NCBI GenBank assembly: GCA_029448655.1
Contig: JACCLO010000010.1
Coordinates: 3,212,797 to 3,276,796 of the forward strand
Reading direction: 5' to 3'
From: Wolfiporia cocos
Taxonomy: Eukaryota; Basidiomycota; Agaricomycetes; Polyporales; Phaeolaceae
Length of the DNA stretch: 64,000 nucleotides
Part shown: piece by piece, positions 44,690-55,379 of the stretch
Layout of the letters: each line of letters begins with the position of its first letter
Position numbering within the stretch: position 1 is the stretch's first letter
The notes under the pieces: generated by a model
Told to the model about the DNA's origin: nothing
Seen by the model: only the letters and a program-made list of their open reading frames with translations
Database searches by the model: none
Made by a program: the position numbers and the translations under genes

Positions 44690-46245
44690 CACATGGATCA
44701 GACGCCCTGCGCTCCAGTCCGGGCCGGGCTGTTCCCTTACCGTCCTTGTCTTCCTGCTGCAATACTGTGTTCTGGCTTTCTGTCGTTGCGTCTGCGACTC
44801 TTTGATATCTACGATTGCTTACCTCATGGCATCAGACAACTTGCAGCAGCGCTTCACTCATCCCTTCTCACCACTCTCCACGCCTCCGCACGACTGCTCT
44901 CCTACATCTAGTCCGAGCTCGAGTATGACCAACGAGACTACGTCCTCAGCACATGGCTTCTCGCGATGTACGACGTCGACCGGCAGACTGCTGCGCGGGC
45001 GCGCGAGACCTGGATCGCACTCACAGCCTTCCCTGTGCCCAATAACACTAACGCCCCCGGCACCGGATCGATTCATAGTGCAGACAAGTTGACCCTCGAC
45101 CGCGCTACTCTCACGCGCCTCTTGTCCTTCCTCCTTCGTACACTGCGCGACCCTGGAGGGCTCTACGCCGCGCTGAACCACACACAGCCGTCTGCACAGC
45201 CCGTGGTGCCTTCCTCGTCGCGGTCACAGCGACGGAAGGGTCCACCGCAGCAGAAGAAGGGCACTGCGCCGACGCCACCGTGCAAAGGCCCGCTCGCACG
45301 TATGGCGAAGGAGGATGCGCGGAGCTCGCCGAGTCCGGGCGCGGAGGACGGCACGAGCCTGAGGGCGGAGGATGAGGAGGAAAGCGAGGGCGACCGGCGT
45401 GCGCGGCTGCGCGTTGGCACGTGTGGCGCTGTGGGTGGGTCCTCGGTGAGTGCTGCGCTGCGCGCGGCGGGCTGCACTGATTGGATGCAGGTGCGCTGGC
45501 GGAATACGGGAGTGTCGGGGGGGGGGGGGTGGGGAGGGCGAGGCGGAGAAGGAGAAGGAGGACGAGCTCGACGCGGCCCTCGCGCCGCTCGCGGACCCGC
45601 TCCTTTGGACACGATCCTGCACCCCGCGCAGCACCCGCCATTCTCACCCTCCGCAGACGGCTTCGGGCACAACTAGCCTGGAGAGCTGAGCGCGGCATGG
45701 AGCCTGCTGCACGCGCTGCTCAAAACGTGCAAGGGTATGCATGATCGCTCTCGGCTCGGGACGGAGGCTCATGATTTGCGGCTGCAGAACGGATTGCGGT
45801 CAATGCTCGATTACTGAGGACACTGCGCAGGGCGGTGCTGCGCTCGGCGTGGGTCGAGTTAGATGTCGGCGTACGGGGCGTGCTGTGGGTGCTGTGGGTG
45901 CCGGTGCTTATCTTCCTGCGAGGTGTGTCGCGTTTGTCAATGAGGATATGTCCGATTCTGAGGGGCTGACATTGCAGACTTTCTGCAGCGCTGGGAGATC
46001 GAGGCCGCTCCGGCTGCGAGCATGGGAGATGCGGGTGATGCCGAGTCTGATGAGGAGGACGAGGACGAGGATGAGAGTGATGAAGAGGAGGACAGGGGGC
46101 AGTCGCAGGCAGCGGAGCCTTGGGGTGAGCAAGGGGGGCCAGTGAGGTCGGCTGCGTGGCGGGAGTTCATGGACTTCCTCGCGCTCGGGAGCGGTGGTGC
46201 ACCTGTGCAGGGGTATCCTGCTATACTGGTGATTGGACCGCGCGC
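44690..46245 (+). pseudogene. Relic resembling LTN1 (Listerin E3 ubiquitin ligase), N-terminal part
   Basis: Pieces in three plus-strand frames read, in order: RAGLFPY and HGIRQLAAALHSSLL (44720-44870), STWLLAMYDVDRQTAARARETW (44950-45010, split here as STWLLAMYDVDR and QTAARARETW), RDPGGLYAALN (about 45150), ARLRVGTCGA (about 45400), an acidic stretch (46040-46110), and AAWREFMDFLALGSGGAPVQGYPAIL (46150-46230, of which GGAPVQGYPAIL is the clearest). This matches the order of basidiomycete Ltn1, the ribosome-associated quality-control ligase, as I remember it. The frame is broken repeatedly and the RING domain is missing. The region is far more GC-rich than its surroundings, including a G10 run near 45520. 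Confidence 0.6.
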
Positions 46246-48040
46246 GAGTAATTTCCTTTGATGGCCCAGACTGTTCCAGTGCTATGCTTCTTCCCCGACG
46301 ATGACAGGCTAAGTCGATTGTCAACCAATTCAGTTCATTGTCTGAGCTGGGAGTGGCGTAGATATCCCTTGATCTCACTGTCTCAGCGATTATTGATTTC
46401 TCTAGAGCGACGAATTCAGCACACCCGGTCCACCTCGGCACATCTTCGTACTGTATCCTGGCACTCACTGGCGACCATTGTTGCTTCGAGATTGACATCC
46501 CTCCGCTCAACGACTCGTAAATCTAGAACGTGTGGCTCAAGCTGCAACTGCTCTCGAGAATGGCACATCCCCTTGCCTGCAAATGGCATGCATGCTCTTC
46601 AACTTCTTCCGACGTCTAAGGTCCGCAAATCTATTGTAGACCCGGTGCAACCCATTATTCCACACAATCTTCCGTGTTTTCTTCTGCTCCATTCTGCTAC
46701 GATTGCGTTTCATGAAAATTACATCCGTTCAGAATAAATATTATCTGTTGTTGCATAGCCAATATGACTCAAGAAGTTTGAGTAGGGAAACTTGTGTGAG
46801 AGTATTTAGTTCCTAGAACTAGCTCCCCTGTTTTTCCCGAATATAGACTACACCGGTGGCCACAAAATACATTGAATTAGACGACCAAAGTTCTTGACAA
46901 CGGACGAGCCTCCCTAGAACACCTGATGAAAAGGCAGCGTGTCATGGAAAAGCTGGAAAACAAGGGGACTGGTCTAGAAACTCTGAGTAGCCTCATAGAG
47001 TTTTCCTATTCAAACTTAGGGGCATTGAGTTACTTCTCTAGGTATTGAACACCGGAGAATTATTATTCTGGCCGGATATGATTTTTAAGAGGCATGATCA
47101 TAGTTGGATCTGACAGAAGAAACATAAAGTACAGAAAATCCTACAGATGTGCAAGTAGAAAATGACCGGGGTTGCGCCAAAACTTGGATAAATCACTGGA
47201 TGTACATTTAAAAACATCTGTCAAGCACATAACTCCTCCGGGGGGAGCAGCAGGTGTTTGAGGAGTAGGGAGGCTGCAGAATGGCAGAGGCACCAGCAAT
47301 GACATGAAGACGTGACGCGACGCGACGCGCGGTTTGGTGCTTGACACGCCAGTGGCTGTATTTCTCTTCGGACTTCCAGCCTCGTTGTGGGAGATCTGTT
47401 TAATGGATTTCAATGATCGCGGTATGTATTGATTCCCCTACATTGTACATGTTTTATTCCGATGCTTATATTGTGCAAAACAACTATTAGGTCGGACAAG
47501 TAAGGCTCCAACTAAATAGTATACAAACTGTGTATATAGTATATGGTTTCCACACAACATGGTAGCAATGCATATGGTGCTTGAGATTGTGTGGCATTAG
47601 AGATGTTGGTACAAGGACCAGAACATCTGTAGTGCCTCTATCACATGCTGTCGTGAGAACCCAATAACGATGCTCAGCCGTAATGCAATAACCATTGCAC
47701 CAAAAGGGCAGAATGCCAACTCTGTTGGCATCTGTGGGTCTCAGTACTTAAGCTATTACGGCACATCTCACCTATAAGGACCCTTACAGGTCCCTTATCT
47801 CGATAGCCGAAGATCTGAGAGACTACCCGATTCCGATACCGGAGAAGTGGGAAATGATGTACAGAGACAATAGTGACTTGGAGTAGAAATACCTTGTATT
47901 ACAAAGTCCTTTTATCGGTGTCAATGGATTGACTTAAATTGGCGTATTATGGCTCAGAAAGACCTGCAAAGGGGGAAGTCCGAAAACTTTTCTAGATCCA
48001 GAAACTCCTTCTTCAGAAACTAACCTTCGGTTAAACAGAC
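46246..48040. other. Unassigned region
   Basis: No supported gene. A plus-strand frame at 46258-46737 and a minus frame at 47141-47413 lack recognisable motifs. It contains the inverted repeat at 46775-47022 and an inverse family M end (47500-47512). The last 200 bases would be the 5' leader of Gypsy element 2, but no LTR or primer site is visible. Confidence 0.4.
46775..47022. repeat. MITE-like inverted repeat
   Basis: About 62 bases at 46777-46838 pair, at roughly 70% identity, with the inverse of 46958-47022, separated by about 120 bases. No duplication of the flanks was found. Confidence 0.45.
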
Positions 48041-48750
48041 ATGCCGATCACCCGTGCCCAATCCGCACGTGAAGAGTCCGAGCGCCTAGGAGGGACCTCA
48101 CGGTCCTCCTCAACCGAAAGACCCCTAGCCCAGACCACTCTGCCTGCCCTGCCTGTAACAATTCCCAATGCACTGTCCACCTCACGTACGCATCCACCAG
48201 GAGCATACGACGAGAGTATCATGTCTGGTATCCACAACCCATGGGGAGAAGGAGGCGAATTAAACCTCCCAGCAAACACGGCCTTTGTCGAGCCCACCAT
48301 CAAAGGGCCGACGTACTTCCCAAAGCCAAACTACCCTGACCCCGTGGCACCTCTCCAAGAGGATGGGGTGATAAGGGAGCTGGCGGACACTCCACTACCA
48401 GATCTGCCACCCATCCCCAAGCTCATGGGTCTATACGACCGAATTTGTGTAGATCAGGAAGAGATGGGTTATCCCACCCTGGCCGAGGTGATCGAAAACG
48501 TATCAGAACATGTAGAAGACATGTGCTTGGAAGGACCAGCAGTCCAGGCAGCCACCAGCGCCATGTACCTCAGCACCCAACTCGGAGAAACCTACACCGA
48601 CCACGTCCTTCTCAGACATCATGGCCGAGTAGATCAGCGCTGGCAACTCTACCACAGGAAGCTGAACGAACTCCGAAACTACACCCAGTACCTCCGCCAA
48701 CGGATCCAAGACCTCGAACAATGAGACACCGCTGTTTTCCAGGACCAACT
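48041..48750 (+). pseudogene. gag of element 2, 5' part
   Basis: Starts MPITRAQSAREESERL at 48041. Acidic, proline-rich N-terminus, then helices ending YLRQRIQDLEQ before TGA 48722-48724, where CGA is likely original. After the nested LTR the capsid frame differs from this one, so one frameshift has also occurred near the junction. Confidence 0.75.
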
Positions 48751-49834
48751 TGACACAGTTTTACTGTAACGTACGATACTAATGCCCCGCCTATAACCTA
48801 ACGTCTAAGGCCAAAACCTAACGTCTTGAAGGGCGACTGGATGGGTGTTGGCTCAACGACCCAAGGTAGACAATAACTAAGAAGTAGTGTCGACCACCAG
48901 TCTAGCACGCAGAGGTTCAGAGTGTAACTGAGGGACTCGCCCCAATGCCAATGATAATCGAACTGAGGTAGTAAGACCTCAGCGAGTAGGTTTATATACA
49001 TGGGGAGGCAACGCGCTACTATGTAAGTACTGCCCTAAAGGCAAGGGCCGTGCGCTATCTATCATGTGCCCCAGTATATAACATGTGACCTACTTATCAT
49101 GTGACCGTATGTCCTGTCGGACGAGTACGCTATATACCGCTACACTACCGGGCACAAGTCATGTGACTACTAGAACGTGAAGTCCTAGGTTCGTGTCACG
49201 GATGAACCCAGGGGGTCACTGTACGTCTCCTCGCCTTAGTTGTATGTGCGGCGCTAGGCGTACGCCGCACCGCTACGCTAACGCTACTCTCGCGTCGCGC
49301 CCAGTTACTGTATATCACCTGACCGCTTGGTTAGCGCTGTAGGGTAGCGCGCGCCTCATCATACGGACACATGATGGTCACATTAGTTACATGTTACGTT
49401 ACGTTTCCCGTGATCCCTTAGTTACGGCGCACAGGCCATTACATTAGGGTAGGACTCGTGGTCTCAACGTTCACACATGTATATATACGACAAGATGGTG
49501 GCCTTACAGCCCCATCTTTAGGATTCTCGTCATTGAGCGCAAGCTCCTCTCTTACCACCTGTCTGTGTTACTGCTGGCCCGGGGCCCACATCTCGCTTGC
49601 TAGTCTGTGAGTCTGCGACGCCGTCGTCTGGGGGCCTCCGGTGGCTGGGCATCGTGTGATGGTCCTATGAGTTCACCGGTTGGTTGACCTATGAGTACGG
49701 CGGGGCCGTTGCCTTGCCGCTATGCAGGCGTGTGAGGATTCCCCTGAGTCCAGGGTCGCACAGACTGGTAAGTCTGTGACAGTTCGAGCCTAGGAGGGGG
49801 TAATACATTAAAACATGCCACAAAATCTGTGACA
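48751..49834 (-). mobile_element. Solo LTR, family I, with nested LTR, inside gag of element 2
   Basis: TGACACAG...AATCTGTGACA, flanked by the perfect 5-bp duplication CAACT (48746-48750 and 49835-49839). Without the nested LTR it is about 490 bp. TTATATACATG core near 48991. Confidence 0.92.
49194..49781 (+). mobile_element. Solo LTR, family D (copy D2), nested in LTR I
   Basis: 588 bp, TGTCACGG...GTCTGTGACA, flanked by the perfect 5-bp duplication GTTCG (49189-49193 and 49782-49786). Related to 34770-35325. Confidence 0.93.
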
Positions 49835-50965
49835 CAACTCAATGTCCTGTGAGCGGATCTCAAAAGGTCAAGGCAACCTGCCCTGGTAACGTCACCATCA
49901 TGGCAATCCCCACATTGGCCCAGAAGGAAATAGACGACCTAAAAGCCGAAATCGCTGCTCTAAAACAGGCAGCACCCTTGACGACAGGGGGCACTCTAAC
50001 AATCACCCCTCGTCCGACTCCCCCACCTGCCTTCAGCGGCGAAGGGAAGGACAACATCGAGGAATGGCTATTCAAGGTCAACATGTATCATGACCACATG
50101 AAATACACGACCGATAAGGCCCGGATCGGAGATGCCCTGACACGGATCACCGGCACGGTGTTCAAGTACTTCACCGACTTGCAGGAGAAGTACAGCGCTG
50201 GTGGAGCAATCGGAACATGGTCTGAATTCGAAACCCGGTTAAAACGCACATACAAGAAGAAAACGCAGAAGGAAGTCGCCCAGAACGAACTAGACAAGCA
50301 CTTCTCGGGCAACACCGGTATCAGTAGATGCAAGAAGAGCTTCTTCATCTACTGTGAGGAATTCTGTCAATTGGGCAAGCTAACCAGATACGAAAACAGG
50401 TCGCTTCGCAAGAAGCTGGAAGACACTCTCCCAGCTGACTTGAAAATGCAGTTTGGTGTATTCGAATCCATGGGTGTGGGTTTCAAGGCCCCGGAGGAAT
50501 GGGAGGCGTATCTCTACACCAACATAAACCTTTATAAGAAGACAAACCCCAACGACTTGGAGGGGCAGCACATCTTTGTGAAGGACGAGAAGAAGAAGGA
50601 GGCTGGAATGGCAGGAAAGAAGGATGTGATGCCTGCAAAGGTGACGACGACTACCACGTCCAAAAAGAAGCCTGCGGAGACCGCGGAGACTAAACCTCTC
50701 CCTGCTTCTGCCCTGAAAGGCTCTAAATGGGTAAAGAACCGGTTCGGCAGACTCGTCCTCTGGGTGCCACCTCACCAGTGCGCCAAATGTGGATGGCCGA
50801 ACTGTACTTTCCCAGAGGACAAGTGCAATGGAAATGTGCCGAAACCAAAGACAGACAACAAGGGGGCTCAACAATCTACCAGCGGCAACCCCCCCACATA
50901 CAAGCAACAGTCCGGTCAGAAAGGTGGCCGTTTCGTCAAGGTGACCACCACGGAGATGTGGATCC
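49835..50965 (+). pseudogene. gag of element 2, capsid and zinc-knuckle part
   Basis: Frame open from about 49849. Coiled coil (QKEIDDLKAEIAALKQ), capsid start PPPAFSGEGKDNIEEWLFKVNMY, a lysine-rich linker, then a zinc knuckle of the type C-x2-C-x4-C-x6-C (50780-50830) as in element 3 rather than CCHC. Cut at 50965 by an LTR; the frame continues at 51550. Confidence 0.85.
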
Positions 50966-51544
50966 TGACACAGACTTACAAGGGCTGTGCGACCCTGCTA
51001 TAGGCAGGGGAAAACCCCCAAGGTCTTGCTACAAGGCGGTGACAAGCAGCGGCGAGTACAGAGGCATTCCCTCGGAATTAAGGAAATCGTCGTACAGGAT
51101 ACTTATACTGTCGAGTCGCTACCAGCCTAGCAGTAGAGGACGCCCTAAGGCGAGTCGCACGGCGCACATATAAGAGAGGAGCCAGAGGCCCAAACGTCGA
51201 GAATCTTAAGGATGGGGAGTAAGCCCCAATCCTGTCGTATCTTATATACATGCAAGAACGGTACGCTAAGTGTCTACCCTTAAGTGCTGGCCTGTGCGCA
51301 GCACCGCCCTAACAGCTGAGGTAAGTAAGTACGTAAGCGAGACATGTGATACATAGTGTGACGTGTAACGTGAGTACCTGAGGCGCGCGCTACCCTACAG
51401 CGCTAACCTAACAGTCAGGTGACCAACAAACTAAAGAGACGCACGAGAGAGGTGGCTGAGGCTCAGAGGAGCGGCGTACGCCTAGCGCCGCCCGTATAAC
51501 CTATAGCGAGGGTCGTCAGATATCCCCCTGGATATTCTGTGACA
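50966..51544 (-). mobile_element. Solo LTR, family C (copy C2), inside gag of element 2
   Basis: 579 bp, TGACACAG...ATTCTGTGACA, flanked by the perfect 5-bp duplication GATCC (50961-50965 and 51545-51549). Close to 3046-3623. Confidence 0.94.
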
Positions 51545-51764
51545 GATCCCCAATGACAAATCTCCGAGCGAGTCCTCCGCTCAGTCCTCCGTGTGCATCG
51601 AAGAAATTGTGAAGTCTGGCCTGGCAACTAGCATGCCCACTGAAGTAGCCCCCATAGGAACTCCACCTATGTGGGGAATGAAGTACATTCCCTGGATGTC
51701 ACTCGTCCAACAAACCCTGCCGTGCCCTGAAAATGCGCCGGGTTTTCCCCTTCAGCACATGTGA
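51545..51764 (+). pseudogene. gag of element 2, C-terminal end
   Basis: Continues the gag frame for about 71 codons, Ser/Glu-rich then Pro/Trp-rich, to ATG TGA at 51759-51764. The pol frame begins over this stop in the -1 frame, as in element 3. Confidence 0.75.
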
Positions 51765-53261
51765 ATCCTTGCCCATGTGTGCTGTGTACTAGTATCTATG
51801 CTCAATCAGTAGACCCCTCTGTAAATAATTGTTACACATTATACAGTTTTTACGAGAACAATGCACGTGACAAGTCTCGATCTTTCCAAATATGGGTTGA
51901 CTTGTGGGTCTACAGGCAGAAAGTGCAAGGTTTAGTGTTAATCGACTCCGGTGTAACGTTATCAGTCATCAACTCAGACTTTGTTGAAAAACATGGTCTA
52001 GTTACCCACGATATATGAGACCCATTCTGGATCCATAATGCAGATGGAACCTACAACAAGAACGGACTAATCGACAAAACAGTTAAAGGATTTATTCAGC
52101 ATGGAACACATAAGGAAAAGATGCACCTTACCGTGATGAAAATCCATAACCTAGACATTATCCTGGGATATGACTGGTTGCAGAAACACAACCCGAAATT
52201 CGACTGGGTCACCGGAAGAATGGAATATTGATCGGAGACTGCAGAATCCAACGCTAAAGAAAACCCGTCCTCTGAAGAAGAAGTCATTGCAGAGGAAATG
52301 GAATAAACACAACAATGCGACATATGGGACTCCGCACTAGATGCGATTGGAGACGGAGACCCAAACGATCCATTTATCAAATGGATCGGAACCCTGGCAA
52401 ACGAGGAATTGGTACTCCTCGTTGGAATGGTAGGAGAAATCCACCAAGGTAGACCAGAAGCAGCAACTGAAAAGTGGAAGCAACTGGTCCCCAAGGAATT
52501 TGGCCCAACGGTATTCTCCCAGAAAGCCTCTGAGAGACTCCCCACATGTAAACCTTACGATCACGCAATCGACTTTAAGGAAGGGGCACAAATGCCGACA
52601 CCGGCCATGCCATATTCACTCACACCAAGGAAGAAAGTTCCCTTCGTGAATGGATAGCAGAAGAGAAGTGGAAAGGATATATCCACGACTCCCTGTCACC
52701 CTTAGCCAGCCCAGTATTTTTTGTAGCAAAGAAAGATGGAACACTACGCATGGTGATTGATTACCGAAAGCTAAACGACATCATGGTGGACAACAAATAC
52801 CCGATCCCGAAGATATCCGACCTAGTTGACCAATTATTGTCAGCGTCTATATTTACAAAAATAGACTTGCGCTGGGGATACAACAACATCCAGATATGGG
52901 AAGGTGATGAATGGAAAACAGCCTTCATCACCAAGCAGGGGTTATACAAGGTCACCGTAATGTACTTCGGTTTCAAGAATGCACCAGGCACTTTCCAAGC
53001 AATGATGAACAACGTCCTCAAGGACTTCATCATGACAGGAAAAGAGATCGTCTATCTTGACGACATACTCATTTTCGGTAACGATTTAGCGGAACATCGT
53101 CAACTCACCAAGGCAGTCCTGAAAAGGCTCCAGGACAATGACTTATATGCCAAGCCCGAGAAATGTTTCTTTGAACAGAAAAGCATCGAATATCTTGGCA
53201 TGATAATTTCGAAAGGACGAATCCAAATGGATACATCGAAATTAGGTGGAGTCCTTAACTG
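51761..53261 (+). pseudogene. pol of element 2: protease and reverse transcriptase
   Basis: N-terminal Cys-Pro-Cys, then retropepsin with LIDSGVTLSV (about 51950; Ala of the usual DSGA replaced by Val). In-frame stops at 52016 (TGA), 52229 (TGA) and 52304 (TAA), and a frameshift near 52627. RT from about 52700, with FFVAKKDG, MVIDYRKLND, FGFKNAPGTFQ and the box YLDDILIFGN (about 53053). It ends at GGVLN where the next LTR inserted; a few codons further (WPQPTKVK) it is joined to the distant C-terminal part by a deletion. Confidence 0.85.
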
Positions 53262-53810
53262 TGACACAGACTAACCTGTCTGTGGGACCCTGTACGACAG
53301 GGGAATCCTATAACGCAGTACAGGACGGTGCGCGACCGCAATAGCGGTGAACTGTTGGCTGTACCCTAAGGAGGGACTCCTAGAGTCGACGTGTTGAGGC
53401 AGCGCACAGTCAAGTAAGACGAGATGGGCCCCCGGCCAGAGTCGCACACAGAACGAAGATAGAAAGGGGCTATGCCCAATTGTCAAGAATCTTAGGAATG
53501 GGGAGTAAGCCCACATTCCGCCGTATTATATACATGCTTGTGTATACTACCGAGACCGCCCTAAACTACTGGTCTGTGCACCGTGTAGCTAATGAGTCAT
53601 GTGCTAGGTAACGAGTATGTAACGAATGTGACCATAGTGTGAGTACCGGAGGCGCGCGCTACCCTACAGCGCTAACCATACGACCAGGTGACCTGCAATA
53701 ACTGGGAGACGCCGGAGGTGGCTACAGCGCAGAGGCGCGGCGTACGCCTAGCGCCGCGCGTGCGTCCTATAGCGAGGGAGTACAAACTATTAGTAGAATA
53801 ATTTGTGACA
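53262..53810 (-). mobile_element. Solo LTR, family C (copy C3), inside pol of element 2
   Basis: 549 bp, TGACACAG...ATTTGTGACA, flanked by the perfect 5-bp duplication AACTG (53257-53261 and 53811-53815). Confidence 0.94.
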
Positions 53811-54423
53811 AACTGGCCACAGCCAACCAAGGTGAAATAGCCGAACAACTGTCACCCGTGACTTTCCGACTACACATGGACGAACAATACAGAGCTTTTC
53901 ATCTGGTCTTCCATGCCTCTAAGCTAGTCCCTTATACAGGGAAGCAGGAAGCGCCCGAACCTGACAAGGATGGCGAATACGAAGTAGATAAAATCTTAAA
54001 CCATAGATACACCCCTTGAGGCAAGATCCAATTCTTGGTAGATGGAAAGGTTTCACTGTGGAAGAAGACACATGGGAAAACGAGGAACCTCTTGCAAATG
54101 CTGAAGAAACTGTCAATGACTACAAGCTCAGGCAAGGTCTAGACAGAATACAGAGCGAAAGAAGAAAATCTAAATGAAACCCTCGGGTCCGCATTGCAGA
54201 CCCAGAAGATGACCCAGACTGGAAAGTTGGGGACATGTACCTTTGGCCAGACGACTTGCTGCTCGAACGCGAAGAGTTCACATCAGAAGAACTATCAAAA
54301 GAGCGCCGATGGCTTAAACGTGCACCGAATGGCGAATTCGTCGACATCGACACACCATTCAACGACTACCTGGAGTTCACGGTGCAAATGCGCCCCGATT
54401 CCGACAATCCTAGAGTACCATAG
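53811..54423 (+). pseudogene. pol of element 2, C-terminal end with decayed chromodomain
   Basis: After about 8 codons of RT (WPQPTKVK) the sequence jumps to EQLSPVTFRLHMDEQYRAF, the part following the integrase core in element 1, so about 2.3 kb (RNase H and integrase) is deleted near 53838. A chromodomain-like stretch (VDKILNHRY, WKGF, EEDTWENEE) is broken by TGA 54017 and a frameshift near 54043, and a second TGA lies at 54175. The end, WPDDLLLEREEF to MRPDSDNPRVP, aligns with the linker of element 1 and stops where the dUTPase starts there. Confidence 0.75.
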
Positions 54424-54623
54424 GTACTAGTAGTGTTAGGGGTCTGGCGACACATGTATATATACTGGAACAGTCTGAGCGTAAGACCTCAGTTCTGTTC
54501 TCCTTGACAATTGAGTACTTCAGCATAACAAGCTACCTCTGCACTCATATCTTTACTCTTACCTCTCGGTAACCTGCCTTCAGCATCAGACAAGCCAGTT
54601 ATCAGTGAGTATAGTTTGTGTCA
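54424..54623 (+). mobile_element. 3' LTR remnant of element 2
   Basis: TATA-type CATGTATATATACTGG near 54451, an ACCTCAGTTCTGTTCTCC start region, and the end TTTGTGTCA at 54623. Nearly all of U3 and the polypurine tract are missing. Confidence 0.5.
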
Positions 54624-54649
54624 ATGTACCAACTCGTCTGAATGCACCA

Positions 54650-55379
54650 TGATCACTAGACCCATGGCTAGGACTATGTCCACCCAACCAACCGAACCCT
54701 ACGCCTCCTGTCTCCATGAACCACAGCCATTACCGGCTACACGGTCATTACCGACCATGGACTACATGCCATTACTGGAACGGACTATGCACATTATGGA
54801 CAATGGCCCACGGAAGGCCTTAAACTCCAGCCACCCTAGTCTATGAGGAACACTGACCTTGGGCAGCCCCTGCACAACTGAGACCCCTAGCAGTCACAGG
54901 ACCCGACGTCACTGATCACAGCCGATCATGCTCAATCACCCTACGTCATGCACAGCCCGTACCGGCCAGTCCATGTTCCCGGAAACAGCCACTCCTCAGT
55001 ACCAATCCCTTGGGAACCTGGACCACTAGAACCCCAATCATGGACTTAGAACCCTGCCATTACCAGCGAACCCCCGATCAATGAGAACCACTGATTTGGG
55101 TCTGATCCGCTATGTCACCACGGACTCACATCACATATGCTCCTGTGCTCCAATAACATACTGGCCCCATAGCTAGACCAATCATATACCAGCATTGACG
55201 GCCTTACAGCCCATGCACCATAACATGTACAATAGTTTAGTCTATATATTCGGCCGACAGTCTTGAGTGAACCTCAGACTTGTCTTGGCCTCTTCAGCCT
55301 TAGATGCCCCGGACCAGGAAGGCACCTTTGAGCGAGCCCCCTTCCCCCAGGTGTGTGTCTTAGGTTGTAGTGTGTGTCA
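54650..55379 (+). mobile_element. LTR-like element, family E (copy E2)
   Basis: Homologous to 38940-40459 without the nested hAT. Contains CCATTACCGG repeats, a TATATATTCGG core near 55244 and the AACCTCAGACTTGTCTTGG region. Ends TGTGTGTCA at 55379. Confidence 0.6.

Larger units (their letters stand above)
48041..54623 (+). mobile_element. Gypsy element 2, multiply interrupted
   Basis: Related to elements 1 and 3. Parts in order: gag start (48041), LTR insertion with its own nested LTR (48751-49834), gag (49835-50965), LTR (50966-51544), gag end (51545-51764), pol with protease and RT (51761-53261), LTR (53262-53810), C-terminal pol with chromodomain remnants (53811-54423), and a 3' LTR remnant (to 54623). 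RNase H and most of the integrase are deleted. No 5' LTR or ORF1 is seen. Confidence 0.85.

Noticed and set aside
45111..45698. Long minus-strand frames over the GC-rich 45-kb region
   Set aside because: High GC leaves few stops in all frames; the plus-strand pieces match LTN1-like order, so the minus frames are shadows.
49793..49834. Separate polypurine tract and LTR start at 49793-49834
   Set aside because: Matching CAACT duplications show that this is the inner end of LTR I split by LTR D2.
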